A DNA stretch of 64,000 nt from NCBI GenBank assembly GCA_944470555.2, contig OX104127.1, forward strand, positions 111,628,741 to 111,692,740, written 5' to 3'. A program made the translations under genes and the position numbers. This DNA is from Heterobilharzia americana (taxonomy: Eukaryota; Platyhelminthes; Trematoda; Strigeidida; Schistosomatidae). The notes under the pieces are model-generated. The model worked only from the letters and a program-made list of their open reading frames with translations, was not told the DNA's origin and searched no databases. Every line of letters begins with the position of its first letter. Position 1 is the first letter of the stretch. Shown piece by piece: positions 11,345 through 23,972 of the stretch.

Positions 11345-12850
11345 TTGAAAGCCTTCAAGGAAGCTGGTGATAGACCTCAATTCAAGTACAACACTCGGAA
11401 ACTGAAGGATGAAACTACAAAGGAGATCTTCACGGCAGCCATCAAGACAAAATGGGAGACATCGAGGAACATCCCTGAAGAAACCTGTGTGGAAGAACAC
11501 TGGAAGTCTTTGAAAGCTATGTGGAAAGAAACCTGCACAACCGTATTAGGAAGGAAGAAGAAAGAAGACAAGGAATGGATCTCAATGGATACCTGGAAGC
11601 TGATAGAGGAGAGGAGGATGGTGAAGCAGAAGATAAACCAGTGCAAGGATGCTCAACGACAAGAGGAACTGAGCACAATGTATAAAACACTGGACAAAGA
11701 AGTGAAGAAGAGTGCACGTAAAGACAAAAGACACTTCTACGAAACACTGGCAAGTGAAGCAGAACAGGCTGCAGGTAGGAGAGTCAGAGACCTGACGACA
11801 TTGTATCAAATAACCAGGTTGCTATCAGGGAAGAGACCAACACAGATGAAACCAATAAAAGATGATGACGGAAATCTAATTACGAAAGAAGAGAAACAGA
11901 GGAAACAATAGGCCGACCACTTCAAGAAGCTCTTGAATCGACCACCACCACCATCTGCACTTCTTCCAGAAATACCACCTGCAGCCGCTGAACTACAAGT
12001 GAACATAAATCCCCCAACGAAAATGGAAGTCCTGAACGCCATAAAGCTAATGAAATGCGGGAAAGCAGCAGGACCAGATGGGATTCCGTCAGAAGCACTG
12101 AGAACAGATGCAGAGACAACAGCGGACATGCTCACACCACTATTGCAGAAGGTGTGGAAGGAAGAGAAGGTACCTGACGATTGGAAGAAGGGTTACCTTG
12201 TCAAACTGCCGAAGAAGGGAGACCTCAGTGTTTGCAAGAACTGGCGAGGAATCACTCTCCTGTCCACCCCAAGTAAAACATTAAGCCGCATAATCCTGGA
12301 GAGGCTTAAAGATGCACTGGATTCAAAACTACGACCGGAACAGGCTGGCTGGCTGGCTGGATTCAGGAAGTACAAATCATGTGCAGACCAAATTGCAACG
12401 CTTCGCATCATCATAGAACAGAGCATAGAATGGCAATCAGCTCTCTACCTCAACTTCATCGACTTTGAGAAGGCCTTTGACAGCGTCGACCGAGAAGTAA
12501 TTTGGAAACTGCTTCAATACTACGGAATACCACAAACCTTTATCCACCTCATTCAACAACCATATGAAGATGCCACATGCCAAGTAATTCACAATGGGAA
12601 GCTCAGTGATGCTTATGAAGTGAAGTGAAGACAGGAGTGAAACAAGGTTGCCTACTATCCCCCATGATATTCTTGATTGTGGTGGACTGGATCATGCAGC
12701 AAACAGTGGGGAGCTGTGAGAAGAGGGGGATACACTGGTTGGACTGCGGAAAAGAACCTAGAACATCTGGATTTCGCCGATGACTTGTGCCTAATGTCAC
12801 ATAAACTTGAAGATCTGCAGGCAAAAACTAACAAGTTGACTTCAGGTGAA
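11345..12850 (+). pseudogene. RTE linker and reverse transcriptase, interrupted
   Basis: A basic, coiled-looking linker (11345-11908, rich in Lys, Glu and Thr) ends at an in-frame TAG (QRKQ, stop, ADHF). The reverse transcriptase then continues in the same frame, with KCGKAAGPDGIPSEAL (about 12052), WRGITLLSTPSKT, DFEKAFDSVDREVIW (about 12461; contains the first catalytic Asp) and, after a stop and frameshift at 12628-12640, TGVKQGCLLSP and the FADDLCLMSHKL box (about 12771; the second catalytic Asp pair). All catalytic residues are still visible, so decay is recent. The pieces are spread over at least two frames. Confidence 0.88.
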
Positions 12851-13540
12851 TATAGAGATGACAGAAGTGATGAAGATACCACACCAACAACTCCAACAAC
12901 AACAACAAACTCCAGTCACCATCAACGGGAGAAACTTAATGGAAGTAACCTCCTTCACTTATCTAGGAAGCACTGTTTCAACTACAGGCGGGACGGACGA
13001 GGACGTCAAAGTGAGAATCGGAAAAGCAAGACAGGCGTTCATTAGCCTGAAACCAGTGTAGAGATCTTCTGCACTCAGCATGCGGAACAAGATACGGATT
13101 TTCAACACCAATCCAGTCAAGTCAGTGCTTCTGTATGGTTCAGAGACTTGGCGCGTCACGAAAGGCATTTCCAATAAACTACAGACATTCATCAACAACT
13201 GCTTACGCTGGCTCGCTACTGAAGATCAGATGGATTGTCAGAAAGTATAAGCAACAAGGAACTCTGGCCCGCCAGCGAACCAACCAAGAACCTATCACGC
13301 AACAAATATGCAGGAGGAAGTGGAGATGGATTGGCCATGCACTGAGAAGGCCGACTGAGGACATCACGCGTCAGGCCAGTTGCTCGAGTGGAATCCCCAT
13401 GGGAAGCGACGAGTTGGGTTTCCGAGGTGAGGGTGACATGAAGGAGGTCGTGAGAGGAGGAAATGAGAGCTTGTGGGCTGTCGTGGAACCAGGTTCAAAA
13501 GATCTCAGAGAACAGAGTTCACTGGAGACGTGCTACTGAA
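12851..13540 (+). pseudogene. RTE C-terminal region with stop and frameshifts
   Basis: It contains the thumb-like TYLGSTVSTTGGTDEDVKVR block (about 12956), a conserved SVLLYGSETWRVT block (about 13123) and KWRWIGHALRRPTEDITRQA (about 13318). A Gln-rich run (CAACAA repeats, 12889-12909) lies at the start. A TAG at 13060-13062 replaces the Trp codon expected after KPV, and a further change near 13212 shifts frame. The identical lesions are found in the fragment at 25325-25912, so the two copies share a defective ancestor or one gave rise to the other. Confidence 0.85.
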
Positions 13541-13587
13541 GCCGTATGTTCCACTAGGAACCCAAGGGTCTAATAATAATAATAATA

Positions 13588-15873
13588 AATTTGAAGACAT
13601 CGGATGTAATAGTACCACGATGAAGAATACGGAGAATGACAACCAGTGGATTTGCTGGAATAGGAATTGCAAAGTTTCGTTTATAGTAAGCTTTCATATA
13701 GACCCAAGCTAGTAGGAATTGTAACACACAAATGCTAGGATGGCTTTTTTCTTTGGTCAGATATAGACGTATCTGATTCCTAATGTTATACAACAGCAGG
13801 GTTGTTCAAACTTCTCTGAAACAAATTCCCAGAGAACCTAACCTGTAAAGTACAATTCAAAGGACAACCAGGAATTTGTTGTCAGGACTAAAGTAAGAGG
13901 ATTAAAAACATTATTAGCACTCTCGAACTGTTTAATCAGCTCAAATACAGCACAGAATGAAAGTAAAATGAACTTGAATTCTGGATGTAGAGGAAGAATA
14001 TATCAGCTCTGATTAAGATGTTTATAGGTACAATAATACTAGTGACTTGAATGTTAAGTTTGAGTGTTTGAAAGAGGTACGATTTCGAATCGTTTATAGG
14101 AGGGGTGACAAAGTAGATGAACTAAGAAATCAACAAAGAACATTTAACTTCAAGAAATAGCTTACATCTTTTGAATAAAGTTATTATTTGTGATTTTTTT
14201 CGCATTTCAAATCGCTATTCTGTTTTTATTCCTGGATTCTGGACCCTCGCCTATTTCAGCACACTTATTTATTTTAATGTAACTATGACCCATAATAATT
14301 GACTTTAATTTTCATCCATTTTTCTGTCTGACATAAAGCTTTAACAAAAAGTGTGAATATCTTTGTTTTCACTTTGCTCAAAATTGCCAAAGAACCTAAA
14401 TGTGTAAACCCTACATTTTGTTGAGTTCTGTTCTTTTATGATTACCTTTGATGCTTAACTGGGCATTCCGTGACATCTTCTGTAGCAAAATTTAATTGTT
14501 TCCCTTCATGGTTTTGTTAGAAGTTAACTTCTAACTTATCACTCGGTAACAGGCTGTTGACTGTTATACAGATAGGGAGTTTTGCATCGTAAGACTGATA
14601 GGCTATTTTATCAGTTACAGTTCTCTACACTTTTTTGTAGAGAATTAAGTGTTTGTGCCGTATCACGACTCTTATCTACTTAGCAGAAACGAATTGAATA
14701 CCTCATTGAGTGAGTGTTACTAATTTACCTACTAACCTATGCAGGTTAACTTACCTCCAGTTTCAAGTGGTAGTACTTCCATAGGAGTCTGAATGACACA
14801 TCATCTTTAAGTGTATCATACTATATCTACCCTTACAGTGATTAGTCTGAGTAAAGAAGTTCTATAACCCTCAGATATTCGGATCAGTAGTTAGTGTAGC
14901 CCTCAGTTACGGTAACAAATATGGCGGCTCTATGTGGACAGGGTGTCACAAAAACTGTATGTTAAGTTTGATTGGCGTTAGTAGTAGGGAAAAGGATGCT
15001 GAACTGAAAAAAACAGGTACTGCTAACCTATCTTTTGAAGGATAACTCAACCTGGCTTCAATACGAAAGATTACAGAGAGTGTTTGAATATATTTTAATA
15101 AGCTGAGACGCAACTTCTTACGGACATTTAGTGAAGATGCAAATTCCCAAAATGATGTACTCAAAGGCCATGGTATCATGCAATCCATATTATATTAGTC
15201 AACTGCAATAAAGTAGATAGTATCAGTTAAGATGTGTTTATCCCCTTGTCTGTTGTTCTAACAGGACACAAATCAAATAGCTCATCTGTGTAAAAGTGGT
15301 GAAACATTCAATACCTACTCTGAATATTCAGGATTCTGGAGACTGTGATTTGAGTAGCTTAGGGTTTCCTCATTATGAAGCGAAATAAGTCAGGCATTCT
15401 GGATTCCCACTAAGCATTGTCATTGTGTATGGCCAAAAAGTCTAAAACTAAAAGGAGATGACTACCAACTGATACCTCTTTTATATTTTTCACAACCTGT
15501 TTCTGTTCGTGGTAAGATTTGTTTTAAAATGAATTTAGTCCCTATCAAGTTCTTAGGCTCCTATTGATACGAAAACATTTGCCGTGAAATAACCTGTAAA
15601 CAACAATTATAAGGACATCCTGTTGAGACACACACGGTGGTTTACTAGATTACATCTGAGATGGATAGGGTCAGTGCTAGTACGTAACAACTCAGAAATC
15701 AATGAGCGGTGAGTGGTTGGAACGTGTGACCCACTAGTTAACCTTCGGGTTCCCTAGCTATGGAACCGAATAGCATACTGAAAATGATGCAACGTAGAGT
15801 TATTGATTATGGATGCGCAGTTTCTGTCCTTCACTTTACATCCAAGGTTGATGGCTACCATACTTCTGTTAGG
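13588..15873. other. No gene recognised
   Basis: AT-rich sequence. Two stretches share a weak similarity (AACCTGTAAA followed by CAATT and AAGGACA; near 13845 and 15590), perhaps an unidentified old repeat. No exon with credible splice sites or protein motif was seen. Confidence 0.35.
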
Positions 15874-15891
15874 ATATATATATATATATAT
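15874..15891. repeat. (TA)n microsatellite
   Basis: About 9 TA units; one of seven TA runs in the window. Confidence 0.9.
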
Positions 15892-15989
15892 CTTCGTGCT
15901 TTCCCATTTTTCCCACGCTGAACAGAATTGATTAATCAGTGTTGGTATGCGGACTTCTATTTGAATACCTCGATACTATCTGAAGATTA

Positions 15990-16090
15990 AGTATGATGTA
16001 ATTTTACCTATCTTGACTAGTAATTTAATCCAGGATGCGAATTTTGTCCTATTTGAAACTTTTCCAATAAAAAGGAGTGATCTGTGGGGT
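15990..16090 (-). mobile_element. Sm-alpha-like SINE remnant
   Basis: On the minus strand the sequence AGTTTCAAATAGGACAAAAT is followed by CGCATCCTGGATTAAATTAC. This is the distal hammerhead half of the Sm-alpha SINE with GAAA changed to AAAA. No head is recognisable. Confidence 0.45.
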
Positions 16091-16589
16091 CACTTAGGTA
16101 TGGTATAAGATAACTGCTGGTTGATGACATTGAATGGTAGTTGTACTGTATTCATGATCGGTAGAAGTACGAATCGTGAACCATTAGGCTTCAACCCTAA
16201 GGCTGACTGACAGTATATTCACTGTCAGACTTGATGGTACTTGGCTTAGTCCCTTGTGGAGTCATAGGTTCTCAATGCTGACAAGTCCTAGACTAAGAGG
16301 AAATTGTCTTATTAAAGTTGGCACATGCTCTGACAGTTATTGTGATAGCCTTTCGCGTTAGGGAATTTCATATCTAGGCCAACCAAATTGCAATAAGTTT
16401 GCAAATCACATATTTTGAATCGTCAAATGTAATGAAATAAAATAATAAAAACTTAAATTCCAAACATCCAGCTTATTTTAATTACCGGAAATATCCATTT
16501 ATCATGATAGATTAATGGAAATATGTCTTTTATGGTGGAAACGTATACAAGTTCATTTCAGTTGAATTGCATGAATGAAATAGCACTAT

Positions 16590-16690
16590 CATCCGTTATA
16601 GTGGCTTTCAATGAAATCCATGACGCGTGTTTCAGCTAGTTAGGAACTTTCCAGCCATTTGTAACACTATTTCATTGCGTTGATGATTTC
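16590..16690 (-). mobile_element. Sm-alpha-like SINE remnant
   Basis: The minus strand carries GCTGAAACACGCGTCATGGA, which corresponds to the GAAA / cleavage-site part of the SINE hammerhead, with a GTC cleavage triplet kept. The CTGANGA box is lost. Only this block is recognisable. Confidence 0.35.
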
Positions 16691-16880
16691 ATTAACAACC
16701 AGAACTTAATCAAAATCGATTAGAGGAATTATCGCTTACATACATATCAGTTGTTTTTCGACTTTTTAATTTTACTACAGGATCAATCTTTGTTCACATA
16801 TTAGTTGCTTGAATGAGTTTCCATATGATATCATGTGTTTCAAACTACTATTTAGTGGTGATGTCACATCTTGTAATTGC

Positions 16881-17110
16881 CCGTCGTTCGCTGAACCGAA
16901 TGGATAGACCACAGTTGGTGCTATGCCTCAGTGATGCCAGTAATTTCATTTTGATACTAATGACGGATAGTGGTTAGCAGTGTAAACTAGGACCTAAGTT
17001 TCAGTCTAGATGGGACCCGCCAGATGGATGTAACCACTTCACAACAAGTGTTATCCTCGCTGTGACCCACAGACAGCAACCATACCTTCAGATGCCGTAG
17101 CGTCATCAAT
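16881..17110 (-). mobile_element. Sm-alpha-like SINE, decayed, minus strand
   Basis: The 3' half is recognisable on the minus strand as TAGTTTACACTGCTAACCAC, then a body with CATTAGTATCAAAATGAAAT and a tail near GTCTATCCATTCGGTTCAGC. The same body and tail occur in the copy at 49145-48890. The hammerhead core is no longer readable and the tRNA head is degenerate. Confidence 0.5.
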
Positions 17111-17169
17111 GACAGATACCTTCGGGCTATGGCATCAAAAATATACCAGATGTACAAGAAGTGGCAATC

Positions 17170-17335
17170 CTAACTCACTGGCTCAGTAGACAACGCCTTG
17201 GGTTCTGGGTTCAAGTCTCAGAGGGAACAACATCAATCAGTTGGATGCAGGTGTACCTAGCCAGCGAGTCTCAAATGCGGTGAAACGCATGTCTTTGATC
17301 CCACAGCCAGTCACTACCCATCCACCAAATAACAA
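17170..17335 (+). mobile_element. Sm-alpha-like SINE with tRNA-like head and hammerhead remnant
   Basis: An A-box-like TGGCTCAGTAGAC (17179) and a B-box-like GGTTCAAGTCTC (17208-17219) give an internal Pol III promoter of tRNA type. The hammerhead block follows: GAAA at 17282-17285 and a GTC triplet at 17291-17293, but the CTGANGA box reads CCAGCGA with two core changes. It is therefore a promoter-bearing but ribozyme-dead copy. It follows the minus-strand copy at 16881-17110 closely. Confidence 0.6.
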
Positions 17336-17844
17336 TTTGTCTCTTTAACTGTCCTTACTGTTCAGACTGAAGATACTCATTCATTATTAGAGGTTTATTG
17401 GTTTTATTGCAGAAAAAAGTCTAATTTTGTTAATTACTGATACACAGCTTCAGCTCTTAGCATTCTCTTCAGGCAGTCAAGTGAATACCTACCAGTAAAA
17501 TTACATATATGCGACATGCATACATTGTAGTAACAACAGCCGAAATGATGAATCGTTCACCTCTTAAATCTGTCTGCCGAAATCCCAAAACACTATACGA
17601 GTCAGCAGTGTAAGTAAAATAAGTGAGAGTTTCATTTGCTTTCGACTTTTGTTCAACGTGATACTAATAATACAAACAGTCTCACTGCGAATCAATACAA
17701 TGTTCCTCCCTCTAATTTATCCCTATTTTTATGTGGAGAAGAAGATTTGGTAGGATGGCCAGCATCGTTACGATATACACATAGTGATGTGTCACAGTTC
17801 AGCGGGTTAAAACCTTCTGGGAATGAGACTAAGATCAGGTTAGT

Positions 17845-17900
17845 AGGCGTGTCTCGTAGCTTAGTCGGTAAAGCACCGGGCTAGCAACTTAAGGGGCATT
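17845..17900 (+). repeat. tRNA-like sequence, possible SINE head
   Basis: CGTAGCTTAGTCGGTAAAGC followed by ACCGGGCTAGCAACTTAAGG looks like the D-arm and anticodon-arm side of a tRNA. The B box (TTGGATTTCC) is poor and no cloverleaf closes. It is probably the head of a different tRNA-derived SINE rather than a tRNA gene. Confidence 0.3.
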
Positions 17901-18574
17901 GCTTTGGATTTCCTTCATACAGTTTTATTAAGAATCTTGATTTTATCCTTCGAAACACCAAACCGAATGAAATATTTAATGATGTTGCTGTTAAGTTTAA
18001 CTTTCCATACACAAAGCTTTGGACATCAATTTAGGCGCTGTCTTCAAAGCAACTCCAAAAAAAGGTGAAGTTGGCATATTCTTTATGACTACTTTTAGAG
18101 ATAATCATTTAAAAACTACATGTTAAGGAGAGTTACTGGAAGTATATTTCTTCTTGATTGGAACAAAGTTACTAAGATTTACGTCCCATGAACAGAATAC
18201 ATTTAATGTCAACCTACGGTTTATATCATGATTTACAATTCACTTTCTGTCAGTGTTAACAGAATTCGCTAATTCTGATGATAAATTAGCTATGTTTATG
18301 AAATTAAATATAAATTCCTAATCAGAAATAATGAATCCAAAGTTTCTAATGGATTCGTCAGAATTAAATGAATTTTCTAGGGACAGAAAAGGATTAACAA
18401 ATTGCTGAAAAATGCGAAATATTACTTGTACATCTAGTCGTAATAACTAGTTGATTTCTTTCCTTAATATTACACTCGAAAATGGGCACCATGGTACAAT
18501 ACAACTCCAGATTTGTTAACTAGCTAGATAAATCTTTCTATTAATTTATTTTGAGGTTAATGGAGATTTTGTTC

Positions 18575-18690
18575 TGAGGGTAGCATTCATCCCGGACTGA
18601 CATCGGTTGGAGAATTATTGAAAACCTGGGAGCAATAGTCAGTTGTTTCGTCCTAGTATGGGATGCTAAGTGAAAACATTGGTGGTTATT
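18575..18690 (-). mobile_element. Type-B SINE 3' half with dead hammerhead
   Basis: On the minus strand CCCATACTAGGACGAAACAA is followed by TGCTCCCAGG and a tail CCAACCGATGTCAGTCCGGG. This matches the distal part of the SINE at 35630-35885. The hammerhead box reads CTTAGCA instead of CTGAGGA and the cleavage triplet is GAC, so the ribozyme is dead. It faces the next piece head to head. Confidence 0.55.
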
Positions 18691-18840
18691 CATGAAACAT
18701 TGCAAACTGACAGAAACTGGGGACCACTGAACTCTGACCCAGTGGCTGAATAGTTAACGCGTTCGTCGTGAAACCTGGAGGTCTTGAGTTTGTACTAATA
18801 GTTGGATAACTCTTCGCATACTGTTCGTTTTTAAAGTCAT
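18690..18840 (+). mobile_element. Type-B SINE head (tRNA-like)
   Basis: TCTGACCCAGTGGCTGAATA, then TTAACGCGTTCGTCGTGAAA and CCTGGAGGTCTTGAGTTTG match the 5' part of the SINE at 35630 and 38375, including the A box. The B box is degenerate (TTGAGTTTGTAC). The distal hammerhead is absent. Confidence 0.55.
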
Positions 18841-19234
18841 GTGAAGATAACCTGACTTTTGGTCGTATTATGTGGTTATATCCCTCTCTCCTTTTTGCTA
18901 ATTCATAGAATCTACAACAAAAAATAAAGTTTTATAAGTTTGTAAATAGGTTCAGAAGTTACCGTATAAGGTGAACAAGGTCAATATCAGTGACAATCTA
19001 AAAACAAAAAAATCGGGATACTGTGACAAGAGAATTCAGAACCTTCAAGTGACTTTGATACAAGGAAGGGACATGGAAAATCGTATTTGGAATACTTAGT
19101 AAGTCTCGGGGTGTAGTGGTGTTTAGTCTTACACACTAATCTAGAAAAGAGAATTTTCTCCGCCGAATTACTTTGTATCTGTGAATGTTTCAGTGGGGAA
19201 TTTCTTCTGATCTAAAATTTATCAAATAAAGGGT

Positions 19235-19505
19235 CGTACTTCACTTCCTAGATACGGTAACTTGATCTACCGAATCTCATGCAGTGACTATACAATCGAA
19301 TTCATAGGCCAAAACAGTCCACCGAAGCTCACCAAGCTTCTGGAGTACGAAAACGATGGATAGTACTGAGATGAGGAATAGAGAGAGAAAAGCTCACGTA
19401 TATTTATCCAGACAACCACACACATACAAACGAATATCATAAAAATGTAAGAAAAATGACTCAGTACGTGTTCTAGAAGTCTTGAGCATTTTTCCAGGGG
19501 TACCA
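19235..19505 (+). pseudogene. Penelope-like element GIY-YIG endonuclease relic
   Basis: From 19259 one frame reads NLIYRISCSDYTIEFIGQNS, the LIYKI...YIGQT signature of the GIY-YIG endonuclease of Penelope-like elements; the tyrosine of YIG is now Phe. A second block near 19460-19500 (VRVLEVLSIFPG) resembles the end of the domain. There is no reverse transcriptase upstream. It is a short decayed fragment. Confidence 0.55.
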
Positions 19506-22500
19506 TACAGTAAACAGAAAAACCACAGCACTTAAAACCCAGTGAATAAATATTGGATAAGACACTGGATAATAAATGTGTGTGAAACGGTAACCGCAGA
19601 ATAAAAGTTTCACTTCGTAAAATATGCTGTAAACTGACATGGTATCAGACAAACTGAAAATGTGTAATGGACTTAGGAGTTAGCCGGAAGTTACAGATTC
19701 CAGCCACAGAACACACACAAGGTGAACACTTTTGAGTTTAAGACCTAGGTGAAACACCTATCTAATGCTTGTTTTATAAAATGGTTCCTTAAATAATGTT
19801 TATTTATAGAAAATTAATCAGTTTGTTTTTAGTTTTGAGGAATTTTAAATAATTATTTTGTTCTAAGAGTTATATGGGTGCCTTTCTGCCTCTGTGATTG
19901 AAGCTCTTTGATACAGTGTGTTTTATAGGTTTTTTCTTAAGGCTAATATGCTTACCGAAAATTAATGTTGTAATAACCTTCGGATGATTAGAGTTCACAA
20001 AAGTTATGTATTAGTTTAAGTAACTGGAACTGGTATTCTTCTATTTGCATTATAATCTTAACTCTAATGAGTGGTGGGTCCATTTTGACTGTTGCACCAG
20101 TGACCGATAAAATTTTCCACCGAATATATATGTCTAATTTTTACTTTCAATTTGTTTTAATCAGTTAAATATGTCCTCTGAATGTAACATGTACTCTTGC
20201 AAATTTTTAGAACCTTTCAACTAACCTTTTCTCTAGTTAAGAACAAAAAAATATCACATTATATGGAAGTGGACTTTTCAATGAGCAAAAGTATATCATA
20301 TTTCTATCGCCGGCATACTTAGCTTGAATTGCAGATTCTTGTACTGGTTGAATGAACCGCCACCACTAAACTTATGCTTGCGTTTCTTCCGATTCTGCCT
20401 TATGAACAGGACGATAATCCAAAACCAGCTGACCGTTTCCCAGTACTTTTATCATTAGCATCATTCAAGTGCAATTATCATTTCTTTTGAAAATATTGCT
20501 CTGGGAGTGACTTCGTTAAAAAACCGCATGCTGAGGATTTCGTAGTGCATCATACATATTGTTTGATTACCTATATTATTATTGTTATTACTATTACTGT
20601 TATATTGTGTGAAATTAGGGTAGATGTCAAATTGAGCATATATAAGCAAATCCCTCCTCGTTTAAAGGACACATCAACCTAAAGAAGTCGATGTGAGTAG
20701 TCTATATAAACATGTCAGTTATTACCCTTAACCTGCTAGATCCTCCAAAATGACTTGCAAACCCCGATATCCCTAACAAACAATCTAAAGTTTCTCGACA
20801 GGACGTGTGATTCTGTGTGCAAATACATCTGTATTTTGTAAATCGTTAAACAATGCAGTACACCACATGCCTTACTGCATTTTTTATTTCCAAGGCATCT
20901 AACTACCATCAAGGATGGAGTCTAAAGGTTGTTGTTGAGGAGCTTCCAAACATAAGTCATATGATGCTTGTTTGCCATTTTCTAGAAGCATTCAGAGTGA
21001 AGTTTAACTGAATGAGAGAGAAAACCTTCACGGTCAGCTGACTGTCTATGACACCTTACCTATATCTCCAAGTCTACTTAGCAATCATATAATTGTATTC
21101 GCCTACGCTCCAGCTGATACGAATATAAAAACTTGTAATAATAATAAAATAATAGTAATAATAATAAAAGAGTGAAATTATTGAAAAATCAAATAAATAA
21201 CATCAAGAACAAGATATTCAGCTAAGAGACTCTCTTCAAAGAATTTATTTTCAAGCTGTACAATAGTATATATATGATATTTGAAAAAATTATATCCCGT
21301 GAGGAAAACTAAACACTATATGATGATGACATAGGCATTTGTGATTATAATAACAATTGAAGTGCGAATGATAACAAATAGATTATGTAATATATGGAAT
21401 GGTGCATAGAAAGTTTATAACTCAGAAGGGGGTGAAAAAATTGTTGAAAATGGTAAATCAATTAAGTATTATGTAATGGCATTAGACAAGTTAACAAATA
21501 AATAACAATCAATTACTCCGTAATTGGGCCAAAATTTGGAAATAGAATTTAAAACATGAAGGGGGATAATATTGTTACTAATTATAGTAACAGTAGTAGA
21601 ATAGGAAACAGTTTTTTGTTTTCAAAAAATATCCTACGAAAATTAACCGTAAAATGTCTTCTGACTAAGGGCTAATTCGATTTAAGTCAAATATTTCTTC
21701 CTCTTATCTCTGGTAAGATTATCGTTTTAGGCTAGAAGAACTTATATCCTGTATTGTAATCTCTGTTATCGCGTTTGTCTATCGCCGAGATGTACACAAA
21801 CATTTATGAGGACAACAACATGAATAGCCATTTTATCATTGGGAGTGAAACAAAGCTTTCTAGGAAGGTAGTAAAAAAGATAATAAGGTAATGCGTGTAA
21901 ACCAAAGAACTCAGTGTGTATAATTTAGGTCCACTGAATGATTCATTAGATGGATATGTATGCATGTGAGCAGATACTCAAAAGGGAAATGAATTACCTA
22001 CTTTAAGGATCTTTAATTGCTTTTTCTTAGAGTCCAATAAATATATAAAATAAATTATTATTTATATTTATTTGCCTTAAAGTTGTCCAGTGTTGGTGAA
22101 AATCATTTATAATAACTGAGATGTCACACTATTGAGGTTACCACAGTGTGTGTCTGTGTGTGTCATTTGTTGGCAACGATGTCCTAGTGTGTAATTAGAC
22201 AAGAGAAATAATCCGAAAATTTCTAATAAACAAAGGCAATTAATGCTTATAGGATTACTGAATTGCATTAGATCATGATGGGGTTTTGTCTTCCGTCCGT
22301 TCTTCGCAACACGCCTTTTCATGGTTGGCCTGAGGCACTGTCATAAAACAAACTTTACTAAATCAAAGCAGAGAATAATGTGAATTCTCGAAAGAAATTA
22401 AGAGAAATTACTAGTATTTCTTATGCACAATTTTTACCAACAGAAACCATTTTCGTCTCTTCGAAGCAAATACAAGGGATTTCCATAGTAATCCTGACTG

Positions 22501-22970
22501 TACCACCAGTGATACATATATGTACTTCTGCAAACTTTGAATGGAGGTTCCTCATTATTCTAAAACTTTTTAGCAGTATACTTTCACAGCCCCTTCCACA
22601 GAAGGTACCATGGTATACCAGGTTATTCACTGATCTTCTGGCCAGTACAAAGAATTCTAGTGACTGATATAGTTAATATATACTTAATTAATATATGGCC
22701 AATTGAATGAACCCCACGATTCTAAAGCTTAGCATATCTAATGCTAATTGAAGTAAGCATTATCAGCAAATAATTCTGGTCAACTCCGTAAAAAGACGAA
22801 GGACTGGTCTAGTACAACCTGATTACTGTCAATAATAAAAGCTAATGAACGTGCATACAAGTGAAATATTCTTCTAAACACGGTACATATATTCCTTGCG
22901 GAAAAATTCCTTCATTCTTTCTTAATGCAGTCACAGAAAATACTTTGAAAGATATATAAAACTTGAGCAG
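19506..22970. other. No gene recognised; a few simple repeats
   Basis: AT-rich sequence. Simple repeats include an AAT/TAA-rich run at about 21137-21171, an ATT-rich run at about 20571-20601 and a short TG run at about 22147-22163. Overlapping frames around 22380-22667 on both strands carry no motif. Confidence 0.4.
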
Positions 22971-23011
22971 TGTGGTAGAATGTAATTCCGTATCAGATTT
23001 GTTTATATGAT
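22971..23011 (-). mobile_element. Terminal sequence of the Penelope-like element, outside the inverted repeat
   Basis: TGTGGTAGAATGTAATTCCG and the bases that follow it recur at 44755, 48715 and (minus) 51035, each time next to the same PLE end sequence. They are therefore probably part of the element or its terminal repeat. The right arm of the inverted duplication stops just short of them. Confidence 0.45.
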
Positions 23012-23284
23012 TTATAACACACAGTGATACAGTATTATTTACTTGATGACGTTCCGAGTATAAACACTGCTCATAATCGTATAAATGTAATCACTACTTT
23101 TGACATCTAATTTTTATTGTCATCTCACCTCATATAATTGATTTTTATCGGTAGTAAAATTTTTCATATCTCTGGTATAGGCGTTGCGTCGTTCTTATTG
23201 CATATGTTGGGTGTTGATTCGATTAATAAGGATTCAGTAATCAGTCTCTCTCTCTCCATCTAATTATATTGGACTGACAGCGGC

Positions 23285-23490
23285 TTTATCCTACCCAGTC
23301 TATTGTGTGGTTGTGTTGATTCACGCACTGCAATAGCCGTGTTTTTTCTAGATTATTGATCTTATTCGGGTATATCATCCTATATTTGGCTAAATTCCTG
23401 TGTTCTGTTATTCTAACTGACCCCGACCAGCTAGTTTGACCTATCTACTTGACTTCACAGTCATTAAATGGGATTTGATAAACTAAATTA
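23285..23490 (-). pseudogene. PLE GIY-YIG endonuclease, left arm, with stop
   Basis: The minus frame reads NNLVYQIPFNDCEVK, stop, IGQTSWSGSVRITEHRNLAK and then a block with CVNQHNHTIDW. This is the GIY-YIG fold with LVY for GIY and a stop (TAG) at the tyrosine of YIG. The arginine and the EH of RITEH, which take part in catalysis in this family, remain. In an intact PLE this nuclease nicks DNA for insertion. Confidence 0.8.
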
Positions 23491-23506
23491 TTTTCTTTCA
23501 TTGGTT

Positions 23507-23893
23507 CTATTTGATCTTTAAGTCGACAAAGCTTATCGCTGAGTTACTTTGTAGGTTTAAATGCCACCCTAATTCTAACCCTGTTGAGAATACGACGTAA
23601 TGTTTCTGATGTACCTTTCTTGTAGAGTAATGCGATAGAGGCTGTGAACTCTTTTCTACTCTTGTCATTATTATTCGTACGAACTTCTTAATAAAATGTA
23701 GGGGACAATTATTAACTACTGTATCTTTTATGCATTTCAGTTCCTTGTTTAGGTCATTGCACTGGCTAGTCAGTTTTCTAGCTCTGCCATTAAGACATTT
23801 GACCAAACCTGCCTTAACTAGCATTGGGTGAGATGACTTGAAGTCCAGATACGTGTTAGAATGTGTCCGTTTCTTGTAGACGGTAGTATACAA
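23507..23893 (-). pseudogene. Penelope-like element, C-terminal part of reverse transcriptase
   Basis: A 128-codon frame containing YKKRTHSNTYLDFKSSHPML, then VKAGLVKCLNGRARKLT. This is the block that follows the YxDD box in Penelope reverse transcriptases (family form: RKPTHTDRYL...SxHP...K.GVVK.L..RA). The last third departs from the family, suggesting a frameshift. The frame leads on to the GIY-YIG domain at 23465-23285 on the same strand. The initiating codon assigned to the frame is not a biological start. Confidence 0.8.
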
Positions 23894-23972
23894 ATCACCG
23901 TTTGTCCTTCATTTTATCCTATAATCCAGCGTATCTAATACTCTGTGTTCATTTTCTACTTCGTCAGTGAAT

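Larger units (their letters stand above)
10298..13587 (+). mobile_element. Near full-length RTE-clade LINE (SR2/SjR2-like), inactivated
   Basis: About 3.3 kb. It starts at TAACCTCGCC, a 5' terminus shared with copies at 1431 (minus) and 38548. It carries a leader of about 250 bases, an AP-type endonuclease region (about 10550-11290), a Lys/Glu-rich linker, a reverse transcriptase (about 11990-12850) and a C-terminal block. It ends in GAACCCAAGGGTC followed by a (TAA)n tail at 13572-13587. A short microsatellite tail is typical of RTE elements. Several frameshifts and in-frame stops (for example TAG at 11909-11911 and 13060-13062) make it non-autonomous. The ends are defined by comparison between copies; no target duplication was seen. 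Confidence 0.9.

Noticed and set aside
17845..17900. Possible tRNA gene
   Set aside because: D-arm-like sequence without a proper B box or acceptor stem.
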